45,792 nucleotides of DNA from Clostridiaceae bacterium (GTDB lineage: Bacteria > Bacillota > Clostridia > Acetivibrionales > Acetivibrionaceae). The notes under the pieces are model-generated. The model made no database searches and was not told the origin of the DNA. It saw nothing but the letters and a program-made list of their open reading frames with translations. Numbering within the stretch: the first letter of the stretch is position 1; the number at the start of each line of letters is the position of its first letter. Of the stretch, positions 1-8,842 are shown one piece after another. The DNA is taken from the NCBI GenBank assembly GCA_012519925.1, contig JAAYPF010000009.1, positions 1-45,792 of the forward strand, written 5' to 3'. A program made the position numbers and the translations under genes.

Positions 1-108
1 AAAACTAAGGAAGGTGTTAGATACCTCCTAGAAAAACCACCTCCATCACAACAACTTGATATTTTCAAAGCCTTTAAGCTCAAAGATCCCTCAGTTTTTT
101 GTTACTAA
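1..108 (+). CDS. C-terminal fragment of an upstream gene, unidentified
   Basis: The frame starting at base 1 stays open for 35 codons and ends in TAA at 106-108. The peptide contains LLEKPPPSQQ and ends KDPSVFCY. No start codon or ribosome binding site lies inside, so this would be the tail of a gene that begins before the window. The basic, Pro/Gln-containing tail is compatible with the end of a transposase, but that is only an impression, and a chance open frame of this length is also possible. Confidence 0.35.
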   Translation, partial: KTKEGVRYLLEKPPPSQQLDIFKAFKLKDPSVFCY

Positions 109-157
109 ATTTGGGGAAACTCAAAATTCATTATATATTTCACTTAAGGTATTTTTT

Positions 158-166
158 TGCTATAAT
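158..166 (+). promoter_or_regulatory. Extended -10 promoter upstream of mutS2
   Basis: TGCTATAAT is a perfect extended -10 element. The -35 region about 17 bases upstream is poor (TTTCAC), as extended -10 promoters tolerate. Transcription would begin near 173 and give mutS2 a leader of about 180 bases. Confidence 0.5.
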
Positions 167-202
167 ATATAAGGTGTTTTAAAAATTCATTAGACAAAAT
201 TT

Positions 203-234
203 AAAGCTCAGACTAAATAAAATCAGCTTTTTTT
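203..234 (+). terminator. Weak terminator-like hairpin in the mutS2 leader
   Basis: AAAGCT (203-208) pairs with AGCTTT (225-230), followed directly by a T run to 234. The loop is 16 bases and the stem short, so it is weak. It lies downstream of the promoter at 158-166. It could therefore attenuate mutS2 or simply end transcription arriving from the upstream gene. Confidence 0.35.
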
Positions 235-351
235 AAAATGCTAATTTACTATTTATTTTTGAAATCAAATAAAACAAAGAAGTGGTTTAATAGATATTGC
301 TTCTATTGTTAAAGATATGACAATAACCATCAAGAAAGGTAACTTTATAGC

Positions 352-2733
352 ATGAATGAAAAGACCATAAGGATTTTGGAATATAACAAAATAATAGATA
401 GGCTAGCTTCACTTACAGCATCAAGTCTTGGCTTGGAATTAGCAAAGCAGCTAATGCCAGATAATGACTTTGAAAAGATTAAAATAAATTTGAAGGAAAC
501 CAGTGATGGGGTAAACTTTATATCTAGGAGGGGTAGTCCGCCATTAGGGGGGATTCATGATATAAGTGACAGTATTAAAAGAGCCGAAATAGGTTCAATG
601 TTAAACCCTGGGGAACTTATACGAGTGGCAGGAGTATTGCGTGCTGTCAGAAACTTAAAAAACTATTCAAGTGGCGATAATATTAAGACAGAGGATGATA
701 ATATTGTAAGTGAATTGATTAGTTGCCTTGAACCAGCTAAAAGGGTCGAGGATAAGATTAATCTTTGCATATTAAGCGAAGAGGAAATTTCTGATAACGC
801 AAGTCCTGCATTAGGAAATATCAGGAGGCAGATACGTCATGCACAGAATTCAATAAAGGACAAACTTAATGATTTAGTTAGGTCAGCTAAATACCAGAAG
901 TACATGCAGGAATCAATAGTTACAATGAGAGGGGATAGATATGTAGTGCCTGTCAAACAGGAATACAGAGCCGAAATTCCCGGACTTATACATGATTCCT
1001 CTGCAAGTGGAGCAACTCTCTTTATTGAACCTATGGCTGTTGTAGAGGCAAATAACACAATACGGGAGCTTAAATTAAAAGAACAGACAGAGATTGAAAG
1101 AATACTTCAGGAGTTGTCTAATGATACGGCTCAAATTGCAGTTGAGCTAAAGACTAATATTACTATTTTAGCAAAGCTTGATTTTATTTTTGCAAAAGCA
1201 AAACTGAGTTTGGACTATAATTGTGTTTGCCCAAAGCTTAATAACGAAGGTAAAACACTTATAAAAAAGGGAAGGCATCCACTGCTTGATGCTAAAACAG
1301 TGGTACCTATTGATTTTTGGATAGGAGAAGATTTTGATACTCTAGTTGTTACAGGACCAAATACAGGGGGAAAGACTGTAACCCTTAAAACCGTGGGATT
1401 ATTTACGCTTATGGCACAAGCAGGACTTCATATTCCTGCAAATGAAGGGACAGAAGTGAGTGTTTTCAACAAGGTTTTTGCTGATATTGGAGATGAGCAA
1501 AGTATCGAACAGAGCTTAAGTACATTTTCATCTCACATGAAAAATATTGTAAATATCCTAGAAAACGTGGACAATAATTCCCTTGTTCTATTTGATGAAC
1601 TAGGAGCTGGCACTGACCCTACCGAAGGTGCTGCATTGGCAATGGCTATTTTAGAGCACCTAAAGCAGAAAGGCTGCACTATTGTTGCTACTACTCACTA
1701 TAGTCAGCTAAAAGTTTATGCCGTAACCACACCTTATGTGGAGAATGCTTGCTGTGAGTTTGATGTTGAAACCTTAAAACCTACTTATAAGCTTTTGATT
1801 GGCGTGCCAGGACGAAGTAATGCCTTTGCTATATCTAAAAGATTAGGGCTTATTGATTCAGTGATCGAGCATGCAAAGAATTATCTGACAAGTGAAGAAA
1901 TCAAATTTGAAGATATGCTTATGTCCATCGAAGAGAATCTTAATCAATCGGAAAGTGAACGAACACAAGCACATATTCTGAAAATTGAGGCGGAAAAAAT
2001 AAAAAATGAAATAGAAGTTCAAAGAAAGAGATTTGAAGACAAAAAGGATATGATATTAAGAGAAGCTAGGGAAGAGGCTAGAAAACTTTTATTAGAGGCA
2101 AAGCATGAATCAGAGAAAATCCTATCTGAGATGAGAAGAATACAAAGGGAAAAGGAAATGGGCACAAATCAAAAAGTAGCTGAAGAGATGAGGCTTAAAT
2201 TAAAGAATAGGATAGATACCATTGAAGATGCTTTGAGTAAGCCTATTATCCCTAAAAATACACTTGTCAAACCGCCTAAAGACCTTAAGCCAGGAGATAG
2301 TGTTTTAATTACTAATCTAAATCAGAAAGGAACAGTTGTATCAACACCAGATAAGAATGGTGAAGCAATAGTTCAGGCTGGTATTATGAAAATAAACGTT
2401 CATATTACCAATTTAAAAATAATTGACGAACAGAAAGAGCAGATAAAGAGAACTGGAGCAGGAGAGATAGCTATATCAAAAGCAAGAAGCATCAGAAATG
2501 AGGTAGATGTAAGGGGATTAAGTTTAGATGATGCTCTAGAAGTTGTTGATAAGTACTTAGATGATGTAGTTATAACGGGGCTTTCGGAGATATGCATAAT
2601 ACACGGTAAAGGCACTGGAGTATTGAGAAGTGGAATTCATCGATATCTAAAAAGTAACAAAAGGGTTAAGTCCTATAGGCTCGGAAAATATGGAGAAGGC
2701 GAAGATGGAGTAACAATTGTAGAAATCAAGTAA
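352..2733 (+). CDS. mutS2: Endonuclease MutS2
   Basis: MutS2 is a MutS-family ATPase with a C-terminal Smr nuclease domain. In Firmicutes it is linked to suppression of recombination and to rescue of collided ribosomes. The 793-residue length is normal for the family. The MutS core carries the Walker A motif GPNTGGKT near residue 335 and the Walker B/ABC-type segment FDELGAGTDPTEG near 413-425. A Lys/Glu-rich coiled coil follows at about 520-640. The Smr domain at the C-terminus has the VDVRG element near 718 (LDLHG in many relatives) and HGKGTGVLR near 751. AAGAAAGG lies 11 bases before the ATG. The gene stands alone, with a 685-base gap before the next gene. Confidence 0.95.
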   Translation: MNEKTIRILEYNKIIDRLASLTASSLGLELAKQLMPDNDFEKIKINLKETSDGVNFISRRGSPPLGGIHDISDSIKRAEIGSMLNPGELIRVAGVLRAVRNLKNYSSGDNIKTEDDNIVSELISCLEPAKRVEDKINLCILSEEEISDNASPALGNIRRQIRHAQNSIKDKLNDLVRSAKYQKYMQESIVTMRGDRYVVPVKQEYRAEIPGLIHDSSASGATLFIEPMAVVEANNTIRELKLKEQTEIERILQELSNDTAQIAVELKTNITILAKLDFIFAKAKLSLDYNCVCPKLNNEGKTLIKKGRHPLLDAKTVVPIDFWIGEDFDTLVVTGPNTGGKTVTLKTVGLFTLMAQAGLHIPANEGTEVSVFNKVFADIGDEQSIEQSLSTFSSHMKNIVNILENVDNNSLVLFDELGAGTDPTEGAALAMAILEHLKQKGCTIVATTHYSQLKVYAVTTPYVENACCEFDVETLKPTYKLLIGVPGRSNAFAISKRLGLIDSVIEHAKNYLTSEEIKFEDMLMSIEENLNQSESERTQAHILKIEAEKIKNEIEVQRKRFEDKKDMILREAREEARKLLLEAKHESEKILSEMRRIQREKEMGTNQKVAEEMRLKLKNRIDTIEDALSKPIIPKNTLVKPPKDLKPGDSVLITNLNQKGTVVSTPDKNGEAIVQAGIMKINVHITNLKIIDEQKEQIKRTGAGEIAISKARSIRNEVDVRGLSLDDALEVVDKYLDDVVITGLSEICIIHGKGTGVLRSGIHRYLKSNKRVKSYRLGKYGEGEDGVTIVEIK

Positions 2734-2802
2734 AAAGCATTTAGTGTTATGACATGCTAAACACTAATTAGCATTGTTTGAAATGTAGAACATACTTTAG
2801 TA

Positions 2803-2830
2803 TTGACTGCAGACAAAAATGCTATATTTT
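2803..2830 (+). promoter_or_regulatory. Possible sigma-A promoter in the mutS2-kinase gap
   Basis: TTGACT (2803-2808) is followed after 16 bases by TATTTT (2825-2830). The -35 is good and the -10 mediocre. It matters because a hairpin (AGTAGTT with AACTACT, 2835-2852) and a terminator follow within 80 bases. Confidence 0.35.
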
Positions 2831-2861
2831 ATAAGTAGTTCGACAAACTACTAATTATATT

Positions 2862-2906
2862 AAGGACGGACTCGTAGACCAGTAGATACGGGTCTTATCC
2901 TTTTTA
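2862..2906 (+). terminator. Rho-independent terminator
   Basis: The outer stem AAGGA/TCCTT encloses a small internal loop and an inner stem GGACTCG/CGGGTCT with two G-U pairs. A TTTTTAT tract begins at the base of the outer stem. It can end transcripts from mutS2 about 170 bases after its stop codon, or a short RNA started at the promoter at 2803. Confidence 0.6.
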
Positions 2907-3180
2907 TCTTTGCCAACAATTTTCTTAAGTGTTCACAGCTCATAGATTTTACTTAATGATTTAATAAAACCGAGAATAGACAATGTTAGTTTGAAATGGT
3001 TTTATACCGATATATATATTGTGAGTTGGCTTTTAAGAAATGGGAGTATGAATTTCAAAAGTTCGGTCGATGTGCTTAAGTTTTAATGATAACGATTATT
3101 TGCTTAAAGCTTCAGTTTCCTTAATGAGTGTTGAGAATATTAAGGATATAGCAATTCTTTAAAAATTTATCCAATAGTAT

Positions 3181-3234
3181 CATGAAGCATTATATATCGA
3201 AATATACATGAAGCATTAGATATGTCGGAATATA
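3181..3234. repeat. Imperfect tandem direct repeat, two units
   Basis: CATGAAGCATTATATATCG (3181 onward) recurs at 3207 as CATGAAGCATTAGATATGTC, and both units end in AATATA. The units are 26 and 28 bases. They lie about 190 bases before the kinase gene, so they could be regulator half-sites or a simple duplication. Confidence 0.7.
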
Positions 3235-3379
3235 ATGGAATTAACACAACAACAGGTTGTTCTAATTAATTTATTGTGCATGGTGATATAAGAGTGGTAG
3301 ATAAACATAATTTATTGTAAATAATATGACGAAAAAACAATAAATATTCAATTATTGTATATATTTTACTATAAAAAGA

Positions 3380-3388
3380 TGCTATACT
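3380..3388 (+). promoter_or_regulatory. Extended -10 promoter of the kinase/GGDEF gene
   Basis: TGCTATACT matches an extended -10. No well-spaced -35 is seen, since TTGTAT at 3355-3360 is 22 bases away. The implied transcription start lies only about 25 bases before the ATG, giving a very short leader. Confidence 0.45.
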
Positions 3389-3418
3389 GTTCACAAGAAC
3401 AAGAGGGATGTGAATAAT

Positions 3419-6400
3419 ATGTTTGAATTACCGGGCTATAATATTGATGAACTTATTTATAGAAGTCAAAAATCTTCTATTTATAGAGGTACTCAAATTT
3501 CAGATAATAAGAAAGTTCTAGTTAAACTTCAAAATAACGAATATCCGACAAAAGAAGAATTAATAAATATAAAAAGAGAAGCTATGATAACTGGAAAAGA
3601 CTATGGCGATAAGGTAATTAAAGTATATGGCACAAAAAATTATAAAAACTCTATTGCTATAATTTTAGAAGACTTTGGAGCAAGACCGTTGTCTGATTTA
3701 TTAAGTTTAAATACGCTCGATTTGAAGAAAAAGTTGTTTATTGCTGTCAATATAGCTGAAGCTTTAGTACAAATTCATAGACAAGGCGTAATTCACAAAG
3801 ACATAAATCCTTACAACATTGTTTGGAACACTGAAACTGATGAGATTAAGGTTGTTGATTTTGGTTTGTCTACAGAATTAATAAGCGAGAAAAGCTTTAA
3901 TACGAATATATTTGAGGGAACTTGTTTATATATATCTCCAGAGCAGACAGGAAAGATAAACAGACCTGTCGATTTTAGGGCGGATTTATATTCTATGGGA
4001 GTAACTTTGTATGAAATATTTACAGGCAAACTTCCCTTTACTGGTGATGAGTTGGGAGTTATTTACAGCCATATTGCGAAAACACCAATTGAACCTAAAA
4101 CCGTTTGTAGTGAAATTCCATCAACAATTTCAGACATAATTATGAAATTATTATCAAAAAATGCTGAAGACAGATATCAAACAGCTATAGGTTTGAAATA
4201 TGATTTGGAATACTGTTTGGAAAATATATATTCGAGAGATAAAATTATTAATTTCAGGATTGCAGAAAAAGATATCTCCAATAGATTTGAAATTCCTCAG
4301 AAACTTTATGGAAGAGAAAAGGACATAAATAATTTAAGAGATATACTTAAAAACACTAAGGAAAGCAGTATTAAAATGTTGGTTGTTTCAGGCTACTCAG
4401 GTATTGGAAAAACCGCTATTATACAAGAAATAAGTCAGGAAGCAATTTACAAAGGCGGTAGATTTATATCAGGCAAATTTGAGCAATTTGGACGTAACAA
4501 TCCTTATAGTGCACTAAAAGAAGCGTTTGGAATGCTTATAAAAAACATAGTGCTAGTAGCAAAAAATTATGATTATTGGAGAAGCAGCTTAGAAAAGGCA
4601 TTAGGGAAAAATGCTGGAATTCTTGTAGAATTCATACCCGAACTTGAACAAATAATTGGTAAACAGCCTGAAGTTCATAAAATGGAACCAGTTGAAGAGA
4701 AAAACAGACTAAACTTAGCCTTGAGTAATTTTATTAAAGTTTTTGCAAATGAAGAAAATCAATTAATAATGTTTTTAGATGACCTCCAATGGAGCGATAT
4801 GTCTTCAATTGACATGTTGGAATACCTCATATCATCGGAGGATATTAACAATCTCATTATTATAGGCTCATACAGGGATAATGAGGTCCTAGATGGTCAT
4901 CCGTTATTATCTATGTTTGATAGAGTGAAAAAGACTTTAGGCAATGAAGATTTTCTATATCAACATAATATTGAAGCCATAGAAGAGACAGCTGTAAACC
5001 AGTTAATTGCTGATACTTTAAGATATAATCCTGAAGATACCGCCTTATTATCAAACTACGTATATCAAAAGACAAAAGGTAATCCTTTTTTTACTTGTCA
5101 ATTACTAAAGACTCTGTACGAGAATGAATTGTTTAAATTTAATGAGGAAAGCTCGATATGGGAATGGCATATAGAAGAAATTAGAAATATTCAATTAAGC
5201 GACAATGTAGTGGATTTTCTAATAGAAAACTTAAAGCTATTACCTTTTGATTCTCTTTATATTCTAAAAGCTGCTTCATGTATAGGGAATTATTTTGAAT
5301 TAAGAATTATATATGAAATATGTAAAGATATAGAAGACATATATAGTGCTTTAAGGATTGCAATGGAAAAAGAATATGTAGTGCCAGTAGATAATAATTA
5401 TAAATTTTTAAATGTAGAAAAAGACGAATATTTGAAATCTGGAATTAAAATAAATTTTAGATTTAATCATAGTAGAATTCAGCAAGCGGCATATTCATTG
5501 GTTTCTGACAAAGAAAAGGAATTAATTCATTATAGGGTCGGAAAAATCCTATTGAATACTTATAATAATAAAAACATGTACGGAAGCAAAATTTTCGAAA
5601 TAACAAATCATTTGAATGTTGGAAGAAACATTATAAATAGTAAAACAGAACGAATGGAACTTCTAGATTTAAATTATTATGCTGGAAAAAGAGCAAAGAA
5701 AAATATGGCGTATAGTATCGCTAAAAATTACTATATCATAGGAAAAAGCCTGTTTACCAAGGATGAATGGCTTGATATCCCAAAAAAATTGTTTGATTTT
5801 TCTTTGGAATATATTGAAGCATGTTATCTGTCCGGAGATATCGAGGAGATAATGGTCTTATGCGATAATACATTGAAGCTAGCATCAAATAATATTGAAA
5901 AGGCTATGGTGTATGAATTAAAAGCTAAGATTCTAGACCACACAGGAGAAAAGCGTGATATAGTAGCAGAGGAGATTAAAAAGGGTCTTAAATTATTCGA
6001 TGCAGATTTACCTTCAGATCCAAGGGATATAGATGTTGAAATTGGTGTAGGTATTGAAAAAATACATAGTTACTTAGCAGATAATTGTATGGATGATTTA
6101 GTTAATCTACCATTACTGAAAGACGAAAATAAAATCATGGTTATGAAATTATTATTCCAATTATCGCCAATAGCCTTTGAATTATATCCGCCCCTAAATA
6201 TATTAATACAGCTAAAAATGTTTGATACGGCAGTAAAATCCGGAATAGTAGAAGTAAACTGTAAGAATTTCTCGGAGTGTGGAATTGTTTTTGGACCTGT
6301 TCTTGGGGACTATGAGCTTTCTTATAAGTTTAATAAGGTGGCTTTTTCTTTGATTGACAAGTACAAATTCGATTCATTAAGAGCAGGAACCTATTTTGTT

Positions 6401-8617
6401 TTCGCAACTTTTATATCTCACTGGAAAAAGCATTATTCCGAGGGTTTGGAGTATTTTGATCTTTCGATTAAATATGGAATGGAAACCGGCGACATTATAC
6501 ATGCTTTTTGGTCGACAATCTACAAATTGGATCATAATTTTTATATAGGGAAAAATCTAGATGAATTTATTCAGGATTTAGAAAAAACTGAGAAGTTGTT
6601 AATGTTTTACAAGGTGATGCTTTTGTTGCCCTTTGTAGGTCTAATGAAGCATGTGGTAAGCCAACTTCAGTCGGCATATAATTATGAAGCAGAAAATTCT
6701 ATTCTTGAGATGCTTGCACAGGGCAATAACATGGCTGCTACTTTTAAATTCGGTGAGTTTAATGTAATGACAAATTATGTACTCGGGAATTATGAGGCGG
6801 CTCTGAAATGGGTTGAATATACTGAAAAATATATTGATGCTAGTAGAGGTCTGTTTAGTTCTGCAAATTATGCCATGGCCAGTTCTTTAAGCCTAATAAA
6901 GAAGATTGAAAAAGAAGCAGGAGCAGATAAAGATGAAATCCTAAAACAAATAAATAAGAAATTGGATAGCTTAAAAATTTGGTGTGAAAGTTGCCCCGAA
7001 AATTTTGAGCATAAGTACTATATCGTTGCAGCAGAATTAGCAAGAATTCAAAACAAGCCTTTAGAAACTATTATTGGCTTATATAGAAAATCTCTTGATT
7101 CAATAGTACCAGGAGAGTTTATAAACATGAAAGCCATAATAAATGAAATTATTGGCGAGTTTTGGATATCTAGGAATGAAGAGATAGTAGGGAAAACTTA
7201 TATAAAAGAAGCTAAATATTTCTATAATCACTGGGGCGTTTATGAGAAAGTAAGAATTTTAGAGACGAAGTATTCGGATTTTTCTACCGAAAGAAAATAT
7301 GCCAGTAAGTTTTCTCGAAGAAAACAATCTATAAAACGAACAAGTACTAATTCAAGCACATTAAGTCTAGATATTAAGTCTATCTTGAAGTCTACTCAGG
7401 CTATATCAAGTGAAATAAGATTTGATAAGTTGCTTAAGCTACTTATGAATGTGGTTATGGAAAATACAGGGGGGCAAAAGGGCTGCGTTATTTTAAGAAA
7501 TATAAATGATGATAAATTATATGTTGAAGTAATTAAAAATGGCGAAAATGAAGATAGCCGAATAACAAACTCCCTTCCATTAAGTGAAAGTAATGATTTT
7601 TGCCCTGACATAGTACAATATGTAAAGAGAACCCATGAAATAGTTGTTTTAGGTAATGCTATGAATAATCATTATTACAAGAATACTGATTACATAAAGA
7701 GAGTGAATGCCAAATCAATTTTATGTGTACCGATTATTCATCAAAACGATCTTAAGGGGATTATCTATCTTGAGAACAATCTAGCTGAAGATGTATTTAG
7801 TTCCCAGAGAATAGAGGCGATAGAAATCTTATCCTCGCATATTGCTATATCTGTTGAAAAGGCACAGGTATATGAAAAATTAGAATATATAGTCAATGAA
7901 AGAACTCAGCAATTGGCAATAGCGAATTCGGAATTAAAAGAACTGTCACTTCGTGATCCACTAACCAAACTATATAACAGGAGATATGTGTATGAATATA
8001 TAAACAAATCCACCGAAAAGTTTATAAAATCGAAAATGGAATTATTTTTTAACAGTCAAAAAAGTGATTTAGACACTAACAACAATGTAATTGGCTTGTA
8101 CCTTATTGATATTGATCACTTCAAAAAAGTAAATGATACATATGGTCATGCTGCCGGAGATCAGGTTCTTATTAAACTAACAGAAGTCCTAAAAAGTCTT
8201 GTTAGATCGGAAGATTTTGTAGTTAGGTGGGGAGGAGAAGAATTTTTAGTCTTCTTAAATAATACCAAGGTAGAATACCTTGAACAGTTTTCCAAAAAAT
8301 TATTAAGTAAAATAAGGGAAACTAGCATAGAGTTACCGAATAAGACTATTATAAATAAGACTTGCTCAATAGGTTGTGCGTATCTGCCCTTCGAAATGTG
8401 TTGTCCGGATATATTAAATTTTGAGCAAACTATAAATATATGTGATTTTGCTTTGTATCAAGCTAAAGAACATGGAAGAGATTGCTCTGTTCATATTAGT
8501 CTGGCAACATCAGATTGTAAAAATATTGATGAATTAAAAAAATACTTAACTACTTTGACAAAGGAATCTGTCATTAATAATAATTTTATTAGTATAAAAT
8601 ATATTTGTGCCAATTGA
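3419..8617 (+). CDS. Ser/Thr kinase - AAA ATPase - TPR-like - GAF - GGDEF sensor protein
   Basis: This is a giant signalling protein of 1,732 residues. Residues 1-265 form a protein kinase domain with the catalytic loop HKDINPYN (Asp128), DFG at 147-149 and SPE in place of APE. The Gly-rich ATP loop is not recognisable. A STAND/AAA-type ATPase follows, with Walker A GYSGIGKT at 325-332 and Walker B FLDD with Asp454-455. A long helical, TPR-like middle extends to about 1300. A GAF sensor domain lies at about 1335-1480. The last domain is a GGDEF diguanylate cyclase from about 1510, with active site GGEEF at 1605-1609 and an intact RxxD inhibitory site (RSED) just before it. No transmembrane segment is obvious, so it is probably cytosolic. 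Related kinase-ATPase-GAF proteins usually end in a histidine kinase, so the cyclase end implies output through cyclic di-GMP. ATG 3419 is preferred over GTG 3410 because AGAGGG ends at 3407. Confidence 0.88.
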   Translation: MFELPGYNIDELIYRSQKSSIYRGTQISDNKKVLVKLQNNEYPTKEELINIKREAMITGKDYGDKVIKVYGTKNYKNSIAIILEDFGARPLSDLLSLNTLDLKKKLFIAVNIAEALVQIHRQGVIHKDINPYNIVWNTETDEIKVVDFGLSTELISEKSFNTNIFEGTCLYISPEQTGKINRPVDFRADLYSMGVTLYEIFTGKLPFTGDELGVIYSHIAKTPIEPKTVCSEIPSTISDIIMKLLSKNAEDRYQTAIGLKYDLEYCLENIYSRDKIINFRIAEKDISNRFEIPQKLYGREKDINNLRDILKNTKESSIKMLVVSGYSGIGKTAIIQEISQEAIYKGGRFISGKFEQFGRNNPYSALKEAFGMLIKNIVLVAKNYDYWRSSLEKALGKNAGILVEFIPELEQIIGKQPEVHKMEPVEEKNRLNLALSNFIKVFANEENQLIMFLDDLQWSDMSSIDMLEYLISSEDINNLIIIGSYRDNEVLDGHPLLSMFDRVKKTLGNEDFLYQHNIEAIEETAVNQLIADTLRYNPEDTALLSNYVYQKTKGNPFFTCQLLKTLYENELFKFNEESSIWEWHIEEIRNIQLSDNVVDFLIENLKLLPFDSLYILKAASCIGNYFELRIIYEICKDIEDIYSALRIAMEKEYVVPVDNNYKFLNVEKDEYLKSGIKINFRFNHSRIQQAAYSLVSDKEKELIHYRVGKILLNTYNNKNMYGSKIFEITNHLNVGRNIINSKTERMELLDLNYYAGKRAKKNMAYSIAKNYYIIGKSLFTKDEWLDIPKKLFDFSLEYIEACYLSGDIEEIMVLCDNTLKLASNNIEKAMVYELKAKILDHTGEKRDIVAEEIKKGLKLFDADLPSDPRDIDVEIGVGIEKIHSYLADNCMDDLVNLPLLKDENKIMVMKLLFQLSPIAFELYPPLNILIQLKMFDTAVKSGIVEVNCKNFSECGIVFGPVLGDYELSYKFNKVAFSLIDKYKFDSLRAGTYFVFATFISHWKKHYSEGLEYFDLSIKYGMETGDIIHAFWSTIYKLDHNFYIGKNLDEFIQDLEKTEKLLMFYKVMLLLPFVGLMKHVVSQLQSAYNYEAENSILEMLAQGNNMAATFKFGEFNVMTNYVLGNYEAALKWVEYTEKYIDASRGLFSSANYAMASSLSLIKKIEKEAGADKDEILKQINKKLDSLKIWCESCPENFEHKYYIVAAELARIQNKPLETIIGLYRKSLDSIVPGEFINMKAIINEIIGEFWISRNEEIVGKTYIKEAKYFYNHWGVYEKVRILETKYSDFSTERKYASKFSRRKQSIKRTSTNSSTLSLDIKSILKSTQAISSEIRFDKLLKLLMNVVMENTGGQKGCVILRNINDDKLYVEVIKNGENEDSRITNSLPLSESNDFCPDIVQYVKRTHEIVVLGNAMNNHYYKNTDYIKRVNAKSILCVPIIHQNDLKGIIYLENNLAEDVFSSQRIEAIEILSSHIAISVEKAQVYEKLEYIVNERTQQLAIANSELKELSLRDPLTKLYNRRYVYEYINKSTEKFIKSKMELFFNSQKSDLDTNNNVIGLYLIDIDHFKKVNDTYGHAAGDQVLIKLTEVLKSLVRSEDFVVRWGGEEFLVFLNNTKVEYLEQFSKKLLSKIRETSIELPNKTIINKTCSIGCAYLPFEMCCPDILNFEQTINICDFALYQAKEHGRDCSVHISLATSDCKNIDELKKYLTTLTKESVINNNFISIKYICAN

Positions 8618-8781
8618 GTATTCTATAAATACGGTTCTAAGGCTAAATAGTCTATATGTGAAATAGGATCGCTAGAATAAGGTTCATTGTCTTTATTGAG
8701 TAATAGTTTTTCTTTATTGGTTTAAAGCTTTTATTTGTTAGTTACTCCATAGCCTATTTTCAGGTTGCAAATAATTTATGC

Positions 8782-8810
8782 TTGCCCTGACGCTTATAAA
8801 ATATTATTAT
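8782..8810 (+). promoter_or_regulatory. Promoter of the YtvI-type gene
   Basis: TTGCCC (8782-8787), a 17-base spacer and TATTAT (8805-8810). The transcription start would fall near 8817, about 26 bases before the ATG. Confidence 0.5.
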
Positions 8811-8842
8811 ATATATAACAAATACAGTTTTTTGGAGAGTAT

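Larger units (their letters stand above)
2734..3418. other. Long intergenic region between mutS2 and the kinase gene
   Basis: No convincing coding sequence was found on either strand. The region holds a weak hairpin after mutS2 (TTAGTGTT at 2741-2748 with AACACTAA at 2760-2767, no T run), a possible small transcription unit at 2803-2906, an imperfect direct repeat at 3181-3234 and the promoter of the downstream gene. The remainder is AT-rich DNA without visible structure. Confidence 0.6.

Noticed and set aside
1-351. Complete insertion sequence at the left edge
   Set aside because: Only a 35-codon tail is visible. No terminal inverted repeat or target duplication can be identified.
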